Shown in pieces: positions 34,239-44,842 of a DNA stretch of 64,000 nt. Location of the stretch: the NCBI GenBank assembly GCA_023101725.1, contig JALJCO010001047.1, positions 372,001 to 436,000 on the forward strand. The letters are read 5' to 3'. This stretch comes from Atherinomorus stipes. Its lineage: Eukaryota; Chordata; Actinopteri; Atheriniformes; Atherinidae. The position numbers and the translations under genes were made by a program. Position 1 is the first letter of the stretch. The number at the start of each line of letters is the position of its first letter. The notes beneath the pieces are model-generated. The model was given only the letters and a program-made list of their open reading frames with translations. It was not told where the DNA came from and did no database searches.

Positions 34239-34562
34239 CCAGACATGGAGAAGCTGCGTTCAGCTTCTATGCTCCACATGTCTGGAACAAACTCCCAGAA
34301 AGTCTCAGATCAGCTGAAACACTTAGTTTATTTAAATCCAGGCTGAAGACCCACCTGTTCTCAGCTGCATTTACGTAGATTTTATTCAAAAGTTAAAATC
34401 CGCACGTCTCTGTATTCTCTCTTTTTAATCTTAAATGCTTTTAATTTTGAATGATGCTTCTAATTTTTTCTTTTTCTCCCTTTTGCTTATAATGTTTGAT
34501 GTAAAGCACTTTGAATTGTTCTGTACATGAAATGTGCTATACAAATAAACTTGCCTTGCCTT
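34239..34562 (+). mobile_element. 5'-truncated L2-type LINE with intact 3' end
   Basis: The plus-strand translation FSFYAPHVWNKLPESLRSAE, then SLFKSRLKTHLFSAAF, is the conserved ORF2 C-terminus of L2-type elements. About 170 bp of 3' UTR follows, with GTAAAGCACTTTGAATTG and the characteristic end GAAATGTGCTATACAAATAA then ACTTGCCTTGCC. Only the last ~320 bp were inserted or survive. Confidence 0.85.
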
Positions 34563-34667
34563 AAAGCCTGTCTACACCATCTTCCCTACACAGGAATCCC
34601 CTCATTCTGCAGGGGTGTCTGAGGGGATGTTAAAAAGACGACGATTGCGGGTAAAAACGGCAAAATA

Positions 34668-35340
34668 TTAAAGGTTGAATATGGAACATTTTTATTAAAA
34701 GCTATATTTTTTCAAAATAATACCTCCACAGGTCGTTTGGGGGTGTACAGAATGAAAGTACAACATTTCCCAGAAAAAATTATATTTAGCCTAAAAATAA
34801 CTATAGAATAAATTTTTACGGGTTCGATAATGGCATTTTATTTACGTCTATAAGCCAATACACGCCGCCATTGCAGGTTGCCAAATACGATCTCTGTGTG
34901 GAAACAATATTTCGGTCATAGTCAGGCTTGTACAGGGGAAAACCGTAGAGACGACGAGTGAAGCAGCTGCTTCAGAGCCCTGGAGATGTTGTTATCTGTT
35001 TCTGAGGAGGAGTGACCTGAGAAGAGCAAAACCTGGAGTAAATTTAGGTGAAGACTTCACTAAATGGACCCACATAAACGTTTTCCACGGAGTAAAACAC
35101 GGAAATGGCGACTTTCCTGCTGCATCGGTAAGCTAGCTTGTTTGCTAACATGGCTAACGTTAGCTGTCAGTTCTAAACTCCTCTGCGTTACTTGTTGGAC
35201 ATGCTGCAGACTGTTGGTCACTTGCGTATCGGCAGTGAGCCTGGCATCCCAGCGGCTGGAGTTGTTTTTCTGCCGTTGCAACTACAACCTAGACACACGT
35301 GATGTCGCTGTTCTGTCCGTATTCCATATTCAACCTTTAA
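34668..35340 (+). mobile_element. 673-bp TTAA element, family c, copy 2
   Basis: TTAAAGGTTGAATATGGAA at the left and TTCCATATTCAACCTTTAA at the right, with TTAA at 34668-34671 and 35337-35340. It is identical in length to the copy at 24940-25612 and opposite in orientation. High similarity along the whole length suggests recent activity. Confidence 0.85.
35064..35340 (+). CDS. Conserved ~90-codon open frame in family c, copy 2 (hypothetical)
   Basis: It begins MDPHKRFPRSKTRKWRL and continues LACLLTWLTLAV, TCWTCCRLLVTCVSAVSLAS and FFCRCNYNLDTRDV up to the element end. It then reads through into the next MITE until 35531. The same start and frame occur in copy 1. After the first ~22 codons the DNA reads CATCGGTAAGCTAGC, which looks like a splice donor, hinting that only the start might be exon-derived. 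No known domain. Confidence 0.2.
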
Positions 35341-35350
35341 ATCAGAAGTG

Positions 35351-35879
35351 CCTTTCGTTCACACGGCGACGCCGTTATTCTGGGTTGAAGACGCAAAAAT
35401 CTGAAGACTCATTCCAAAGTGGAATTCCTGAGGACGCAACGCTGTTGCGCCCTCGTCTGCACGGTCCAAAACGCAGAAATGATGGTGGATCCACAGACCT
35501 GCTGCTGCCGTGCTCACGTGGCTGCGCGTGACATCACACAATACAGGAAAAACAACAATGTCGTTTGGAAAAGTAATTCTACCTCCTCATCTGTCCACAC
35601 AAATAAAATATTGTTCCTCCTCGCTGCCCCCATAGTTGTTTTGATTTTGAAGCGAACAGAGACGAACGATTGTACGCATGCGTGGACCTGGTGGAGATCT
35701 GTCACAGCACCACCTGAAGGCCCGGCGTGCAGATCCAATCAAATTCCACACACACTCGCATCCTCGTATGCACGCAGATTTCTTCATGCTGATGCTCGTG
35801 TGAACGCGGATACAAAGATGAAGACGAGACGCCACTTTTGCGTCTTCTCTTCTGATCGTCGCCGTGTGAACGTAGCCTG
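35351..35879. mobile_element. MITE with CGTTCACACGGCGAC ends
   Basis: CGTTCACACGGCGACG on the left and GTCGCCGTGTGAACG on the right are inverted repeats. AGACGCAAAA follows inward on both sides. About 530 bp, directly next to the family c element. The 153-codon frame across it (35419-35880) is unrecognised, and opposed frames also stay open, so coding is doubtful. Confidence 0.65.
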
Positions 35880-36009
35880 AATGTCAAATGTAGAGCACTC
35901 AAATTACCCACAATAGGGGATTATCACGCTTACCGGAAGTTCCCGGATTTTGGACACTTCCTCTTCCAGGCCATGTTAACGACAGCCGTTCCTGCTCTGT
36001 TATACTGTT

Positions 36010-36860
36010 TAAATCGGATAAACTCCAAACATATTTAAGTTTTCATTCCAGACTGAAGTGATACTGGATCAAAAGCTGGATCAAAGCGATTGATTCGCCG
36101 CGGTGAAGGGCCGAACTTTATAATAAAACACACGTTTGTTTGTCGCCGGTGGGGCACAACACCGGCACTTCACAGCATGCTAGCATTAGCCAGCTAGCGT
36201 TTACTGACGTGCTTAACATTGTGCGTCTTAAAACACACAAACATCTGAAAATCGGGTCTGTACCCCCCGTTTCCAGTGGAACAACTGGGGACTGCCAAGA
36301 AAGGAGACGCTTTCAGATGCTTGTGTGTTTTCAGCCGCACAAAGTTAGGCACGTCATCGAGCTGGCTAATGCTACAGGCTAACACGACTGTATAGTCTGC
36401 CGGCCACAAACAAACGTGTGTCGTTTTATTATAAAGTTCGGTCCTTCACTGCGGCGAATCGGTCGTTTTAATCCACTTCTTCCTTTGCATCACTCAGTCT
36501 GGAATGAAAACTTGGCATTGGCATTTATCCGATTTACAAAGTTTAACAGTAGTAGTAGTAGCTGGCGGACTATTGTTAGCAGGTTAGCATTAGCCAGCTT
36601 GATGACGTGCCTAACTTTGTGCGGCTGAAAACACACAAGCATCTGAAAGCGTCTCCTTTCTTGGCTGTCCCCAGTTGTTCCACTGGAAACGGGGGGGTAC
36701 AGACCCGATTTTCAGATGTTTGTGTGTTTTTTAAGACGCAAAAAGTTAATGCACGTCGGTCGCTAGCTGTCGCTAATGCTAGCATGCCGGTGTTGTGCCC
36801 CTCCGGCTACAAACAAACATGCTACGTTGTTTTATTATAAAGTTCGGCCCTTCACTCTGG
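36010..36860. repeat. Compound palindrome: 530-bp inverted repeat plus a third partial arm
   Basis: 36010-36270 and 36290-36540 form a long palindrome. AAATCGGATAAA pairs with TTTATCCGATTT, and GAACTTTATAATAAAAC with its inverse near 36424. The core at 36210-36358 (TGACGTGC...GCACGTCA) is repeated in inverse orientation at 36602-36759. It is again followed by GTTTTATTATAAAGTTCGGC at 36829. GCTAGCATTAGCC motifs flank the cores. Downstream 36861-36960 is a TATCGGTATCGG-type hAT edge. Open frames inside are mirror images, not genes. Confidence 0.75.
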
Positions 36861-36965
36861 AGAATCGTATTGGTATCGGGTATCGGCCGATACACTCAGC
36901 CCAGGTATCGGTATCGGATTGGATCAGAAAAAACTGGATCGGTGCCCTAAGAAAATCTGGTCTAG
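36861..36965 (-). repeat. hAT-like TATCGGTATCGG end
   Basis: ATTGGTATCGGGTATCGGCC and GGATCGGTGCCCTAAGAAA are the typical inverted form of a fish hAT-like terminus (GGGCACCGATCC). The compound palindrome may be its interior. Confidence 0.5.
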
Positions 36966-37249
36966 AGCACTCAGGTGTGTGTCCAGAGCTTCAGATTCCT
37001 CTGGCTTGAAACCAGTTCTGGTTTCTAGCCAGAATAAATTAATTTGATTATTCTAGAAATTTAGTAATTGAATGTTATTATTATTATTACTGTTAATGTT
37101 ATTATTATTTATTATTTATTTTAAATTAAGATTTTTTTTTCATTTAGAAATTTTGCTTTTAAGAATTCCTCTAAGAATTTTGTAAGGAACGAAGTAGGCG
37201 TCAAAATTTTCCCTAAAATGTTACAAGCTTGATAACATTGAAGAAAAAT

Positions 37250-37455
37250 AGGGCTGGGAAATATGGGCAAAACAATTTATTACAAAAATTTCTGGCATGA
37301 GCGTAGCCTACCTACACACAGCCAAAGACAAATAACCCTTTTCTCTGTTTTTTTCTCCTTTCTAATTACCACTCATACCGACGAGGGCAAAATTTCATCA
37401 GTGGTTGTTGTAAATTTTGGTAAGGGTAAAATTTTCTATATGTCACCCAGGCCTT
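37250..37455. mobile_element. Probable small hAT-like MITE
   Basis: TAGGGCTGGGAAATATGG at the left and CTATATGTCACCCAGGCC at the right are imperfect inverted repeats over ~17 bp. No clear 8-bp flank. Confidence 0.45.
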
Positions 37456-38094
37456 TAATTTATAGATATTAAAGGTGTTTGTACAAGAATTTGAATCTTG
37501 GTGTTTTTATACTCAAACTGTTTTTCTCCAACACTGGCTCAGTGAAATCAGTCATGTGTTATTGTTAATGTGAGGTTGTATTTAGCGACTATTCAGCAAG
37601 GACAGTTCGTGTTTTATCATCCTGATGTGTAAAACCGTATCACGTACTTTCATTTCCACATGACCAGACTAAAAGCTTAATCCAGCTGGAAACAAATGAG
37701 CAGATACCAGTCTAGGTGGTGCTGGTCTCCATAAAATCTAGCAAGTGTTGCTGTAAAAGATTGGCATGTGTTTACTGCTGTAGAGTCATCGTCATGTGGT
37801 TGCAGTCGCCGGCGTCTCTGCCTAAAGTAGGAACGTTGTGAGGCAGGCCACTGCTGCAGATGCAGCTGACCAACGTTACATGCATTTGCCTCCACTCACG
37901 TCTGTAAAACATCCGTCTTAAATAACAGGAAGGGAGTACACCCAAAAAAAGCCGTCTGTGGCAGCGTTGTTCGTGTCCACTTCAGAACCAAGGGCACTTT
38001 TCTTTATTAGTTTCATTGTAAGTATCTTTGCATAGCACTTAAATCATGTTCAGATTATTTTTTATGATTTGAAGTATTCAGAGAATTCTGTTAC
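37456..38094. other. No recognised gene
   Basis: No repeat shared with the window and no convincing open frame. The 72-codon minus frame at 37895-37677 is unrecognised. Confidence 0.4.
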
Positions 38095-38950
38095 TTAAAG
38101 GGGAAGTTCAGGATTTTTGACATAGGGCCTCATTTTCTAGTGAGCCAGAATGCTTCTTATCACTGAAGACGGTTTCAACATATTTCATTTTTTTATTCTA
38201 GTTCCAGTGGGTCTCTAATGCTAATGCTAGTGCAAGTCAATAGGAATCTGCTAGCCTGTCATTTAACAATCTTATCCACTCCACAGGGTATTTGAGGCAA
38301 ATCTTTTCTAACTTCAGACTATCTGTGTAAATGCTGTGTTAACAGAATAATGTTACAAATAAAACTAGCCTTGCGTTTCGTTGCATTTTGATTGTTGCTG
38401 CTGAGAAACTTTATAAAGTTTTAATTCCTGTATTTGGCTGCAGAGTGATGTCATCTGCTGCTACGTGCATGAAGGAATCTGATTACACAAATATAAAGTC
38501 TAAAATACGGCCACGTTGGAAAGGCATGAGGATATGTCGGATTTTGAAGATAATTTCAAACTTTTTTCATCAAACTAACAGTCACCATGTCTCTATGAAC
38601 CGAAATACACTGGCAAAGGTAGTAAGCTGGTAAGAAACTAGTTCCTCAATATGTAATGCAAAATTCATCATACAAGGCTAGTTTTACTTGTTTAACACAT
38701 GAATTTACTAGTTTAACATTTACACAGATAATCTTGCTGATTTGCCTCAAATGTTCTGTGGAGTGGATAAGATTGGTTTTAATGACAGGCTAGCAGATTC
38801 CTATTGACTTCCACTAGCATTAGCATCAGCAACCTCCTGGAACTAGAATAATGGAATGAAATATGTTGAAACTGTCTTCAGTGATAAGTAGTATTCTGGC
38901 TCACTTGTAAATGAGGCCCTATGTCAAAAATTCTGAACTTCCCCCTTTAA
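38095..38950. mobile_element. Foldback TTAA element, family b, copy 1
   Basis: TTAAAGGGGAAGTTCAGGAT at 38095; ATTCTGAACTTCCCCCTTTAA at the right, with TTAA at 38947-38950. Arms of ~280 bp (38095-38375 and 38672-38950) are inverted. Shared landmarks are GAAGACGGTTTCAACATATT, AATGCTAGTG and TCTGCTAGCCTGTCATT. The ~300-bp centre is conserved in all three copies and open in one frame here (81 codons, 38388-38633), but it is closed by a stop in copy 3. No transposase. Confidence 0.9.
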
Positions 38951-39117
38951 CCTGTTTGATTACACTGACCACTGTCAGGTCCACGTCCTGGTACCCGGGT
39001 TGGACCCCTTTTCTCTAGAACTGCCTTCATTCTTGGTGTCAGAGGCGATTCTAGGATGAGAGGTGAGAGCAAAATATTTTTGCTGATTTGGTCGCTCGTC
39101 ACGTGACTGACATCAAA
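38951..39117. other. Short unassigned stretch with a hAT-like end
   Basis: CAGAGGCGATTCTAGG (from 39042) resembles a hAT terminus; the C-depleted tract begins shortly after. Confidence 0.35.
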
Positions 39118-40680
39118 GTTAAAGTGGGGAAGGGAGAGTCTTTTGACTTTTTTAATTTTTTTTTATTTGAGTCATTTGATAAAAATGAAAAAAAGAAAAA
39201 ATTAAATTTATATTTGTCATTAAGGTCCCTATGTAGACAAAAAACAGAAAAAAAGAAAAATAGGAAATTTAATAAAAGAAAATAAAAAAAAAAATAAGAT
39301 AATAAATGGTCAGAAGTTTCAGAGATTGAAGTGAAACATATTTGATGTATATGTTGTCTGATTCTTCTGAGATGGTTTGGGATTGTACTAATAAATGATT
39401 GGAGGTGAGTAGTTAATATTTTTGATTTTTGGTCTTAAATCAGTCTTATGTATGAGTTATAGGTTTAAAGTGAATGTAAGAGAAAGTGAGGGAGGATAGG
39501 GGGGAGGGAAGAGTTCAGAGAGGAGAGAAAGGATAGAGGTGAGGTGAAGAACAGGACAGGGTAAGGATAGAAAAGAGTATCATTAGAGGTTCAGGATAGT
39601 AAGGGGGCGGTGGTAGTCATAGTATGGAAAAGGAATAGGTTTGGGAGGACTATTCCTAGACCTGGAGATGGAGATAAAGTGAAAAAGGGTGGGGGAGGGG
39701 GAAGGGTGAGGGAGAAAAAAAAAAGAAAAAGATAAAGGTGGCTGAGGTTGAGAGATGGAGAAGGGGGAGGGAGAAGGATAAAAAATTCAGTAAGTCTGGG
39801 TAGCTGCAGCCTGCCCGGGTTTGGGGGTAGGGTAAGGGCAAGGCAAAATAAAGTATGGATAGAATATGGTAAAAAAAAAATGAAAAAAAGGGGAATAAGA
39901 GGTTGGATGGAAGAAAGAAAGAATTTTTTTTTTATTGTAAATTTATAGGGGGAGGAAAGGAGGAAATGATGAACTGCTGATCAATTTGATAATATGATTG
40001 AAACAGGGAGGTAGGGGGGTGGTGGTATGGGGTGATGGGGTGTTGTAGGGCAGGAGGGATGGGAGGAGTGGAAGGAAAGGAGGGAGGGGGAAAGTGGAGG
40101 GATATAGAGGAATTAAGAAGTAAAAGATTTTTCAGGAGGTTAAGGAGGTCAGGGTGGGCCGAAGGGTAAGATAATAGTAAGTCAATGACAGTTAAAATAA
40201 GAAAAAATAACATAAGAGCGGCTTAGGGACAATTCCGGGGTGGCTTATGGAGAGGTCTAGCTAGAGATCTAACTGGAGCATATCTGGGGATCTGAAAAGG
40301 GATGAAAAAAAGGGTGAACCCTCCAATTTAACATAAATGAGGGGAGAACTGGAGAGGATTTACAAAAAAGATAAATAGAAAATAAAAAATTGAGGTATGA
40401 AACCCAAGAAGAATCATTCCTAAGAAGATTCAAAAGGGTAGTCAATTAAAAAGTGATTGTAGGGTGTAAAGAATGAAGGGTATGAAAAATTATAATTATT
40501 AAATATTTATAAATTTAAAAAAAAATATTTATTTAAAATTTTTTTTTTTTTAATATGGGGTGGTGAAGGTGGGGTGATGAGAAAAAAAAAAAGATAAATA
40601 AAATTTAGTAAATGGATGTAAGGAAATAGAGGGAAAGAAATAAAGAGGGGAAAGAATAAAGGGGGCCCAAACGTAAATCG
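39118..40680 (+). repeat. ~1.5-kb C-depleted, purine-rich tract with G4-capable runs
   Basis: On the plus strand C is rare throughout; many 60-base lines have 0-5 C. G and A dominate, with AGGGAGG, GGGGGAGGGGG and TGGGG runs. Examples of four or more G-runs are 39689-39710 and 40012-40050. It is not a strict short tandem repeat. Open frames within, on either strand, are compositional artefacts. It may be the interior of the hAT-like element whose end is at about 39042. Confidence 0.75.
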
Positions 40681-40690
40681 TACCGGTCAT

Positions 40691-41132
40691 TTAAAGGAGT
40701 CGCAACTTCTTGACAGCGTCATTGCTGTTGCTCTCCTTCCCCTCAGCTAAAGCTGCAGAGCTGCAGGACGTTTGTGTGGTTATTAAATACAGGAAAAATA
40801 TCGCAGAGCAGGAACATAAATTAAAATCACCATCTCATTAGTCAGGAGGGAATGACTTGCAGTATTTAGCAGAAAACAGCAAACAAGTGGTGTTATTATT
40901 TATCCAGCACAGGAGGATCAAACTTTTACAACTTTGACATTCACTAAAATATGTCGAAAACACAAAAAAGGATGACAAAAAACTCAGGAGACAGCTTCAA
41001 ACTTTGCAGTAGAGAAAAGACGGAGTCGGCACTGCACCTGCAGCTGTTTCTGTGATCTGTGTGTGGGGGGTACGAACTTTACCATAGTATAAGGGGGGAG
41101 CCCCGAGCTGAAGTTACTGAGTTCTGCTTTAA
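40691..41132. mobile_element. TTAA element, family d, copy 2
   Basis: The right end GCTGAAGTTACTGAGTTCTG, then CTTTAA (TTAA 41129-41132), is nearly identical to the end of 46896-47652, including GGGGGAGCCCCGAG. The left end TTAAAGGAGTCGCAACTTCT is a diverged partner. 442 bp; no coding capacity. Confidence 0.6.
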
Positions 41133-41467
41133 CTTTCGGCGTCTTTGTCACTTTTGGTCTGAACGTGCAGTTTTGCTGCCTTCATGTGGTGTCGTATTTA
41201 TCGACATGAAAATTACACTTGAACACCCACTCATGTCGTAATTTCCACTGGAAAACTGGAAGAATTTTATGACGCCCGAGTTGCTAAAATGAGGTAAACT
41301 CTGACCTTTCAACATGGCAGAGCTAGCAAAAATATCCTGAATGTGAACCGTTGCATTATGTTTAAAGTTTTGTGCTGCTGCTATTTTGTTAGTTTGTAGT
41401 TTCCAAAATTCTGTGACATACAGAAACTTTTATAACATCACTATTTAAACTTAGTTTTGTTTGTAAA
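41133..41467. other. Unassigned
   Basis: No gene or repeat recognised. Confidence 0.4.
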
Positions 41468-41608
41468 AATACAGTTATTATTTGGTTTGCCTCCTCAGAG
41501 CAGATGTTAGCTAGCAGCTAGCTAGCTAGTCAGTTGAAGAAAGCCTCCAGTGATTCACTTCATTATGACAACAAATCACTTGAATACAACGCACTGGTAA
41601 TTTCCACT
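41468..41608 (+). repeat. Repeat R1, left part, split by an L2 element
   Basis: CAGATGTTAGCTAGCAGC through CTGGTAATTTCCACT parallels 8461-8565. The family continues at 43885 after the L2 insertion. Confidence 0.65.
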
Positions 41609-43884
41609 AACAAGTGGAATTCAATTCAATTCAGTTCAAATTAATATATCACAATTAAAAACAACAACTGTTGACCAATGTGCTTCACAGCAAAATAAAC
41701 CCAATAAAATCAAAATCAAAATAAAATCAAGGCGATATAAAAAAAAAACACATAAAAGCAATAAAACACAGTAAGAGCAGTTCTGTTTGCATCATTCTAA
41801 ACGTCCAACCAAGATCAAACTAGCCTCAGAATTGATTTAAAAGCCATTGAAAAAAGAAAAGTCTTGAGCCTTAAACTGGTCTATGGAACAAGAAGCCCTC
41901 ACTCTTATTGGGAGGCTGTTCCATAGTTTGGGAGCTGGAACTAAAAAGGCTTTATCACCCCTCCACTTCAGTCTGGCTTTTGGAACAACCAATAGCAGTT
42001 GATCAGCGGATCTCAGGGCTCTGGGTGGCGCGTAAAACTGTACTAAATCACTGAGGAATGAGGGCACTGGGGAGTGCAGGCATTTGAAAACAATAACTAA
42101 AACCTTAAACTCAACACGAAAACGGACCGGGAGCCAGTGTCGGGTGCACAGAACGGCGTGATGTGATCACGTCTCTTGGTTTGTGTCAGAAGACGAGCTG
42201 CGGCATTTTGAACGTACTGTAAGCGCTGCATGAGCGTCTGATCCAGACCGACATAGAGAGCATTACAATCGTCCAGCCTTGATGATATGAATGCATGTAG
42301 CTCTTTCGAAGCCTGCGTGAGGGAGATACGGCTTAATTTTCGCCAGAGCTTTCAAGTGAAAAAAGCTGGTTTTGATTACAGAGTTTATATGTTTTTTTAA
42401 CTTAAAAAATGGATCAACTGTCACTCCCAAACTCTTTGCAAAAGGCCGACAATAGTCAAAGGACCAGTCGCACTGGGTTGACCGATTAAAAGGTTATTTT
42501 TTTCCAAAGACGAGGATTTCCCGTTTTGTCTTTATTTAAAAACATCAAATTTGCACCCATCCATGCCTGCACCTCTTGGAGACAGTTCTGCAGTGAATTT
42601 ACAGCAGATTTGCTGTCTGTTGTAGACACACGGATGTAAATCTGGATGTCGTCTGCAAAACAGTGAAAAAGGACATTATATTTTCTAAAGATGGAGCCCA
42701 GCCGAAGCAGATAAAGAGCCAAAAGGAGGGGTGCTAATATTGACCCCTGGGGGACGCCAGAGTTTAAAGGAGACACTGAAGAAGAAAACTGGAAGTTTAC
42801 AGAAAAACTCCTACCAGAGAGATGTGAGCGAAACCATCTTAAAGGGGGAAGTTCAGAATTTTTGACATAGGGCCTTATTTTCTAGTGAGCCAGAATGCTA
42901 CTTATCACTGAAGACGGTTTCAACATATTTCATCCCGTTATTCTAGTTTCAGGAGGTTGCTGATGCTAATGCTAGTGGAAGTCAATAGGAATCTGCTAGC
43001 CTGTCATTATTAACAATCTTATCCACCCCTCAGAACAGCCGAGGCAAATCATTTCTAACTTCAAACTATCTGTGTAAATGCTGTGTTAATAGAATAATGT
43101 TACAAATAAAACTAACCTGCGTTTCGTTGCATTTTGATTGTTGCTGCTGAGACACTTTACAAAGTTTTACTTCCTGTATGTGGCAGCAGAGTGATGTCAT
43201 CTGCTGCTACGTGCATGAAGGAATCTGATTACACAAATATAAAGTCTAAAATATGGCCACGTCGGAAAGGCATGAGGATATGTTGGATTTTGAAGATAAT
43301 TTCAAACTTTTTTTCATCAAACTAACTGTCACCATGTCTCTATGAACCAGAATACACTCGCAAAGGTAGTAAGCTGGTAAGAAACTAGTTCCTCAATATG
43401 TAATGCAAAATTTGTCATACAAGGCTAGTTTTACTAGTTTACCACACAAGTTTAGTTTAACACAACATTTACACAGATAGGCTTGCTGATTTGCCTCGGA
43501 TGTTCTGTGGCGTGGATAAGATTGTTAATAATGACAGGCTAGCAGATTCCTATTGACTTCCACTAGCACTAGCATTAGCATCAGCGACCTTTCTAGAACC
43601 AGAATAACGGGATGAGATATGTTGAAACTGTCTTCAGTGATCAGTAGCATTCTGGCTCACATGTAAATGAGGCCCTATGTCAAAAATCCTGAACTTCCCC
43701 TTTAAAGCCGAGTCTTTTATGCCTATGAGGGACTCCAGGCGAGTTAAAAGGATGTTGTGATCGTCGGTGTCAAAAGCTGCCGACAAGTCTAGTAACAGCA
43801 AAACTGCAGAATTTCCTGCATCAACTGTTAAGAGAAGTTCATTAAAAATTTTCAGGAGGGCTGTTTCAGTGCTGTGGAAAGGAT
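41609..43884 (-). mobile_element. L2-type LINE fragment, antisense, interrupted by a TTAA foldback element
   Basis: On the minus strand, the RT begins near 43884 and the tail is at 41609-41640 (GAATT repeats). It lies in repeat R1, between CCACT and TCATTTTTCCC, so one end of the insertion is precisely defined by the uninterrupted R1 copy at 8461. It lacks the 5' endonuclease half. A family b element occupies 42839-43705. Confidence 0.8.
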
Positions 43885-43903
43885 CATTTTTCCCATACCA
43901 CAT
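41837..43903 (-). pseudogene. L2-type reverse transcriptase, C-terminal half
   Basis: Minus-strand order: AVLLLLDLSAAFDTDDHNIL (palm, first catalytic Asp) ending IGIKDSAL at 43706. After the inserted element, RWFRSHLSGRS resumes at 42838. SGVPQGSILAPLLLALY (motif B) follows, then FHCFADDIQIYI (catalytic FADD), AVNSLQNCLQEVQAWM, and near 42000 the L2 C-terminal block FLVPAPKLWNSLPIRVR. The frame runs cleanly across the insertion if one TTAA and the element are subtracted. Between 42480 and 42070 the frame is broken by further mutations. 5' endonuclease absent. Confidence 0.85.
42839..43705. mobile_element. Foldback TTAA element, family b, copy 2, inside L2
   Basis: TTAA at 42839-42842 and 43702-43705; TTAAAGGGGGAAGTTCAGAA and CTGAACTTCCCCTTTAA at the ends. 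867 bp with the same arm/centre/arm layout as 38095-38950. Its centre frame (43134-43325) begins MIVAAETLYKVLLP, like copy 1, and ends earlier. Confidence 0.9.
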
Positions 43904-43918
43904 GAAGGCAGCATGAGA
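43885..43918 (+). repeat. Repeat R1, right part
   Basis: TCCCATACCACATGAAGGCA continues the R1 consensus (8580-8600) after the L2 insertion. Confidence 0.6.
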
Positions 43919-44810
43919 TTTAAGTTTGTATCATCCAGCGTCCAGAAACAAAGTTATTACTGCCCCTATACTTGTAGTTACCGTCTGCATTTACACCAAA
44001 TATTCTTTCTGATACTTCACCTGGAAAAATGACCATGAACAATGTTCTATCATTCCAGGTAGTATAAACTACTACAATATGAAAAAGTCTTGGTTCACTT
44101 CTTAGTTCTGTATACGTTTTTAGGAAAACAGGAAGTAGATTATTAAAAAAACGCTCAACATGCAACAAAAATGTTTGTGCTTTTCTTTTGAACATGAAAG
44201 CCAACATTTGGCATGAGCACCTTTTTCCAAAGCTCTTCTTTGGATGTTGGCTGCTTTTTGTTCTGTTCTTTGTCAAAATGATCCCAAAACAAATTTCAAT
44301 AAAGTCTGGGTGCAGGCTCGAGGGCAGCCAGTTATTGATTGTGTTGCATTGTGTGTTTTTCTGTCCAGATACTGCCGCTGCAGAGGCAGTGTTTGGGATC
44401 ATTGTCATGCTGAAATAAACTTGTAGCCTGTCAGACAGTTGTGGATTTGTATGGATGGTAAAACTATTTATCCAGGATTATAAGTCCATCAGTTTTGACA
44501 AGAATCCTAATCCATCACAGAGCCAACATGTTTCACAGATGGATGTGGACGCTCGTACATTTTTCCAGGCATCTTCCGTACATTTTGACAATGATTTGAA
44601 CCAGAAATTTAGAGTTTGGATCCATACATCCCTCCATCAGACCTGTAGCTACTGATTTCCAGCCCAGTTCTTGTGTCATGTGGCATACCTCAGCACGGAC
44701 ACCATTTCTGGTCAGGCTTTGATCAGTTGTTTTGTAGAGCTGACACTTCTTATTTCGTCCTCCCATTTGTTCAGTTTTCTACTATGTTTTACAGACACAC
44801 ACTCAATGTT
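43919..44810 (-). pseudogene. Degenerate Tc1/mariner-type transposase relic
   Basis: On the minus strand at about 44408-44380 the sequence reads QHDNDPKH, the conserved second-Asp motif of Tc1-like DDE transposases. In shifted frames this is followed by LPSSLHPDFIEICFGII (a decayed [15 protein letters not shown] block) and by QPTSKEELWKKV. Upstream on that strand (44766-44533) weak N-terminal similarity remains. Several stops and frame changes are present. Terminal repeats were not found, so it is a fragment. It is a different subfamily from the 887-bp elements downstream. Confidence 0.7.
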
Positions 44811-44842
44811 GAGATACAACCTTCCAAGATTTTAAGTTTCTA

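Noticed and set aside
35419..35880. 153-codon open frame as a gene
   Set aside because: It lies across a MITE with inverted ends, and frames on the other strand are open over the same DNA.
36194..36840. Repeated frames containing RLKTHKHLKASPFLAV on both strands
   Set aside because: They are mirror translations of one palindromic core, not paralogous genes.
38388..38633. 81-codon frame in the centre of family b as an element-encoded protein
   Set aside because: Copies 2 and 3 truncate or close it; shared sequence explains the partial conservation.
39656..40213. Pro/Ser/Leu-rich minus-strand frames
   Set aside because: They arise from the C-depleted strand composition of 39118-40680.
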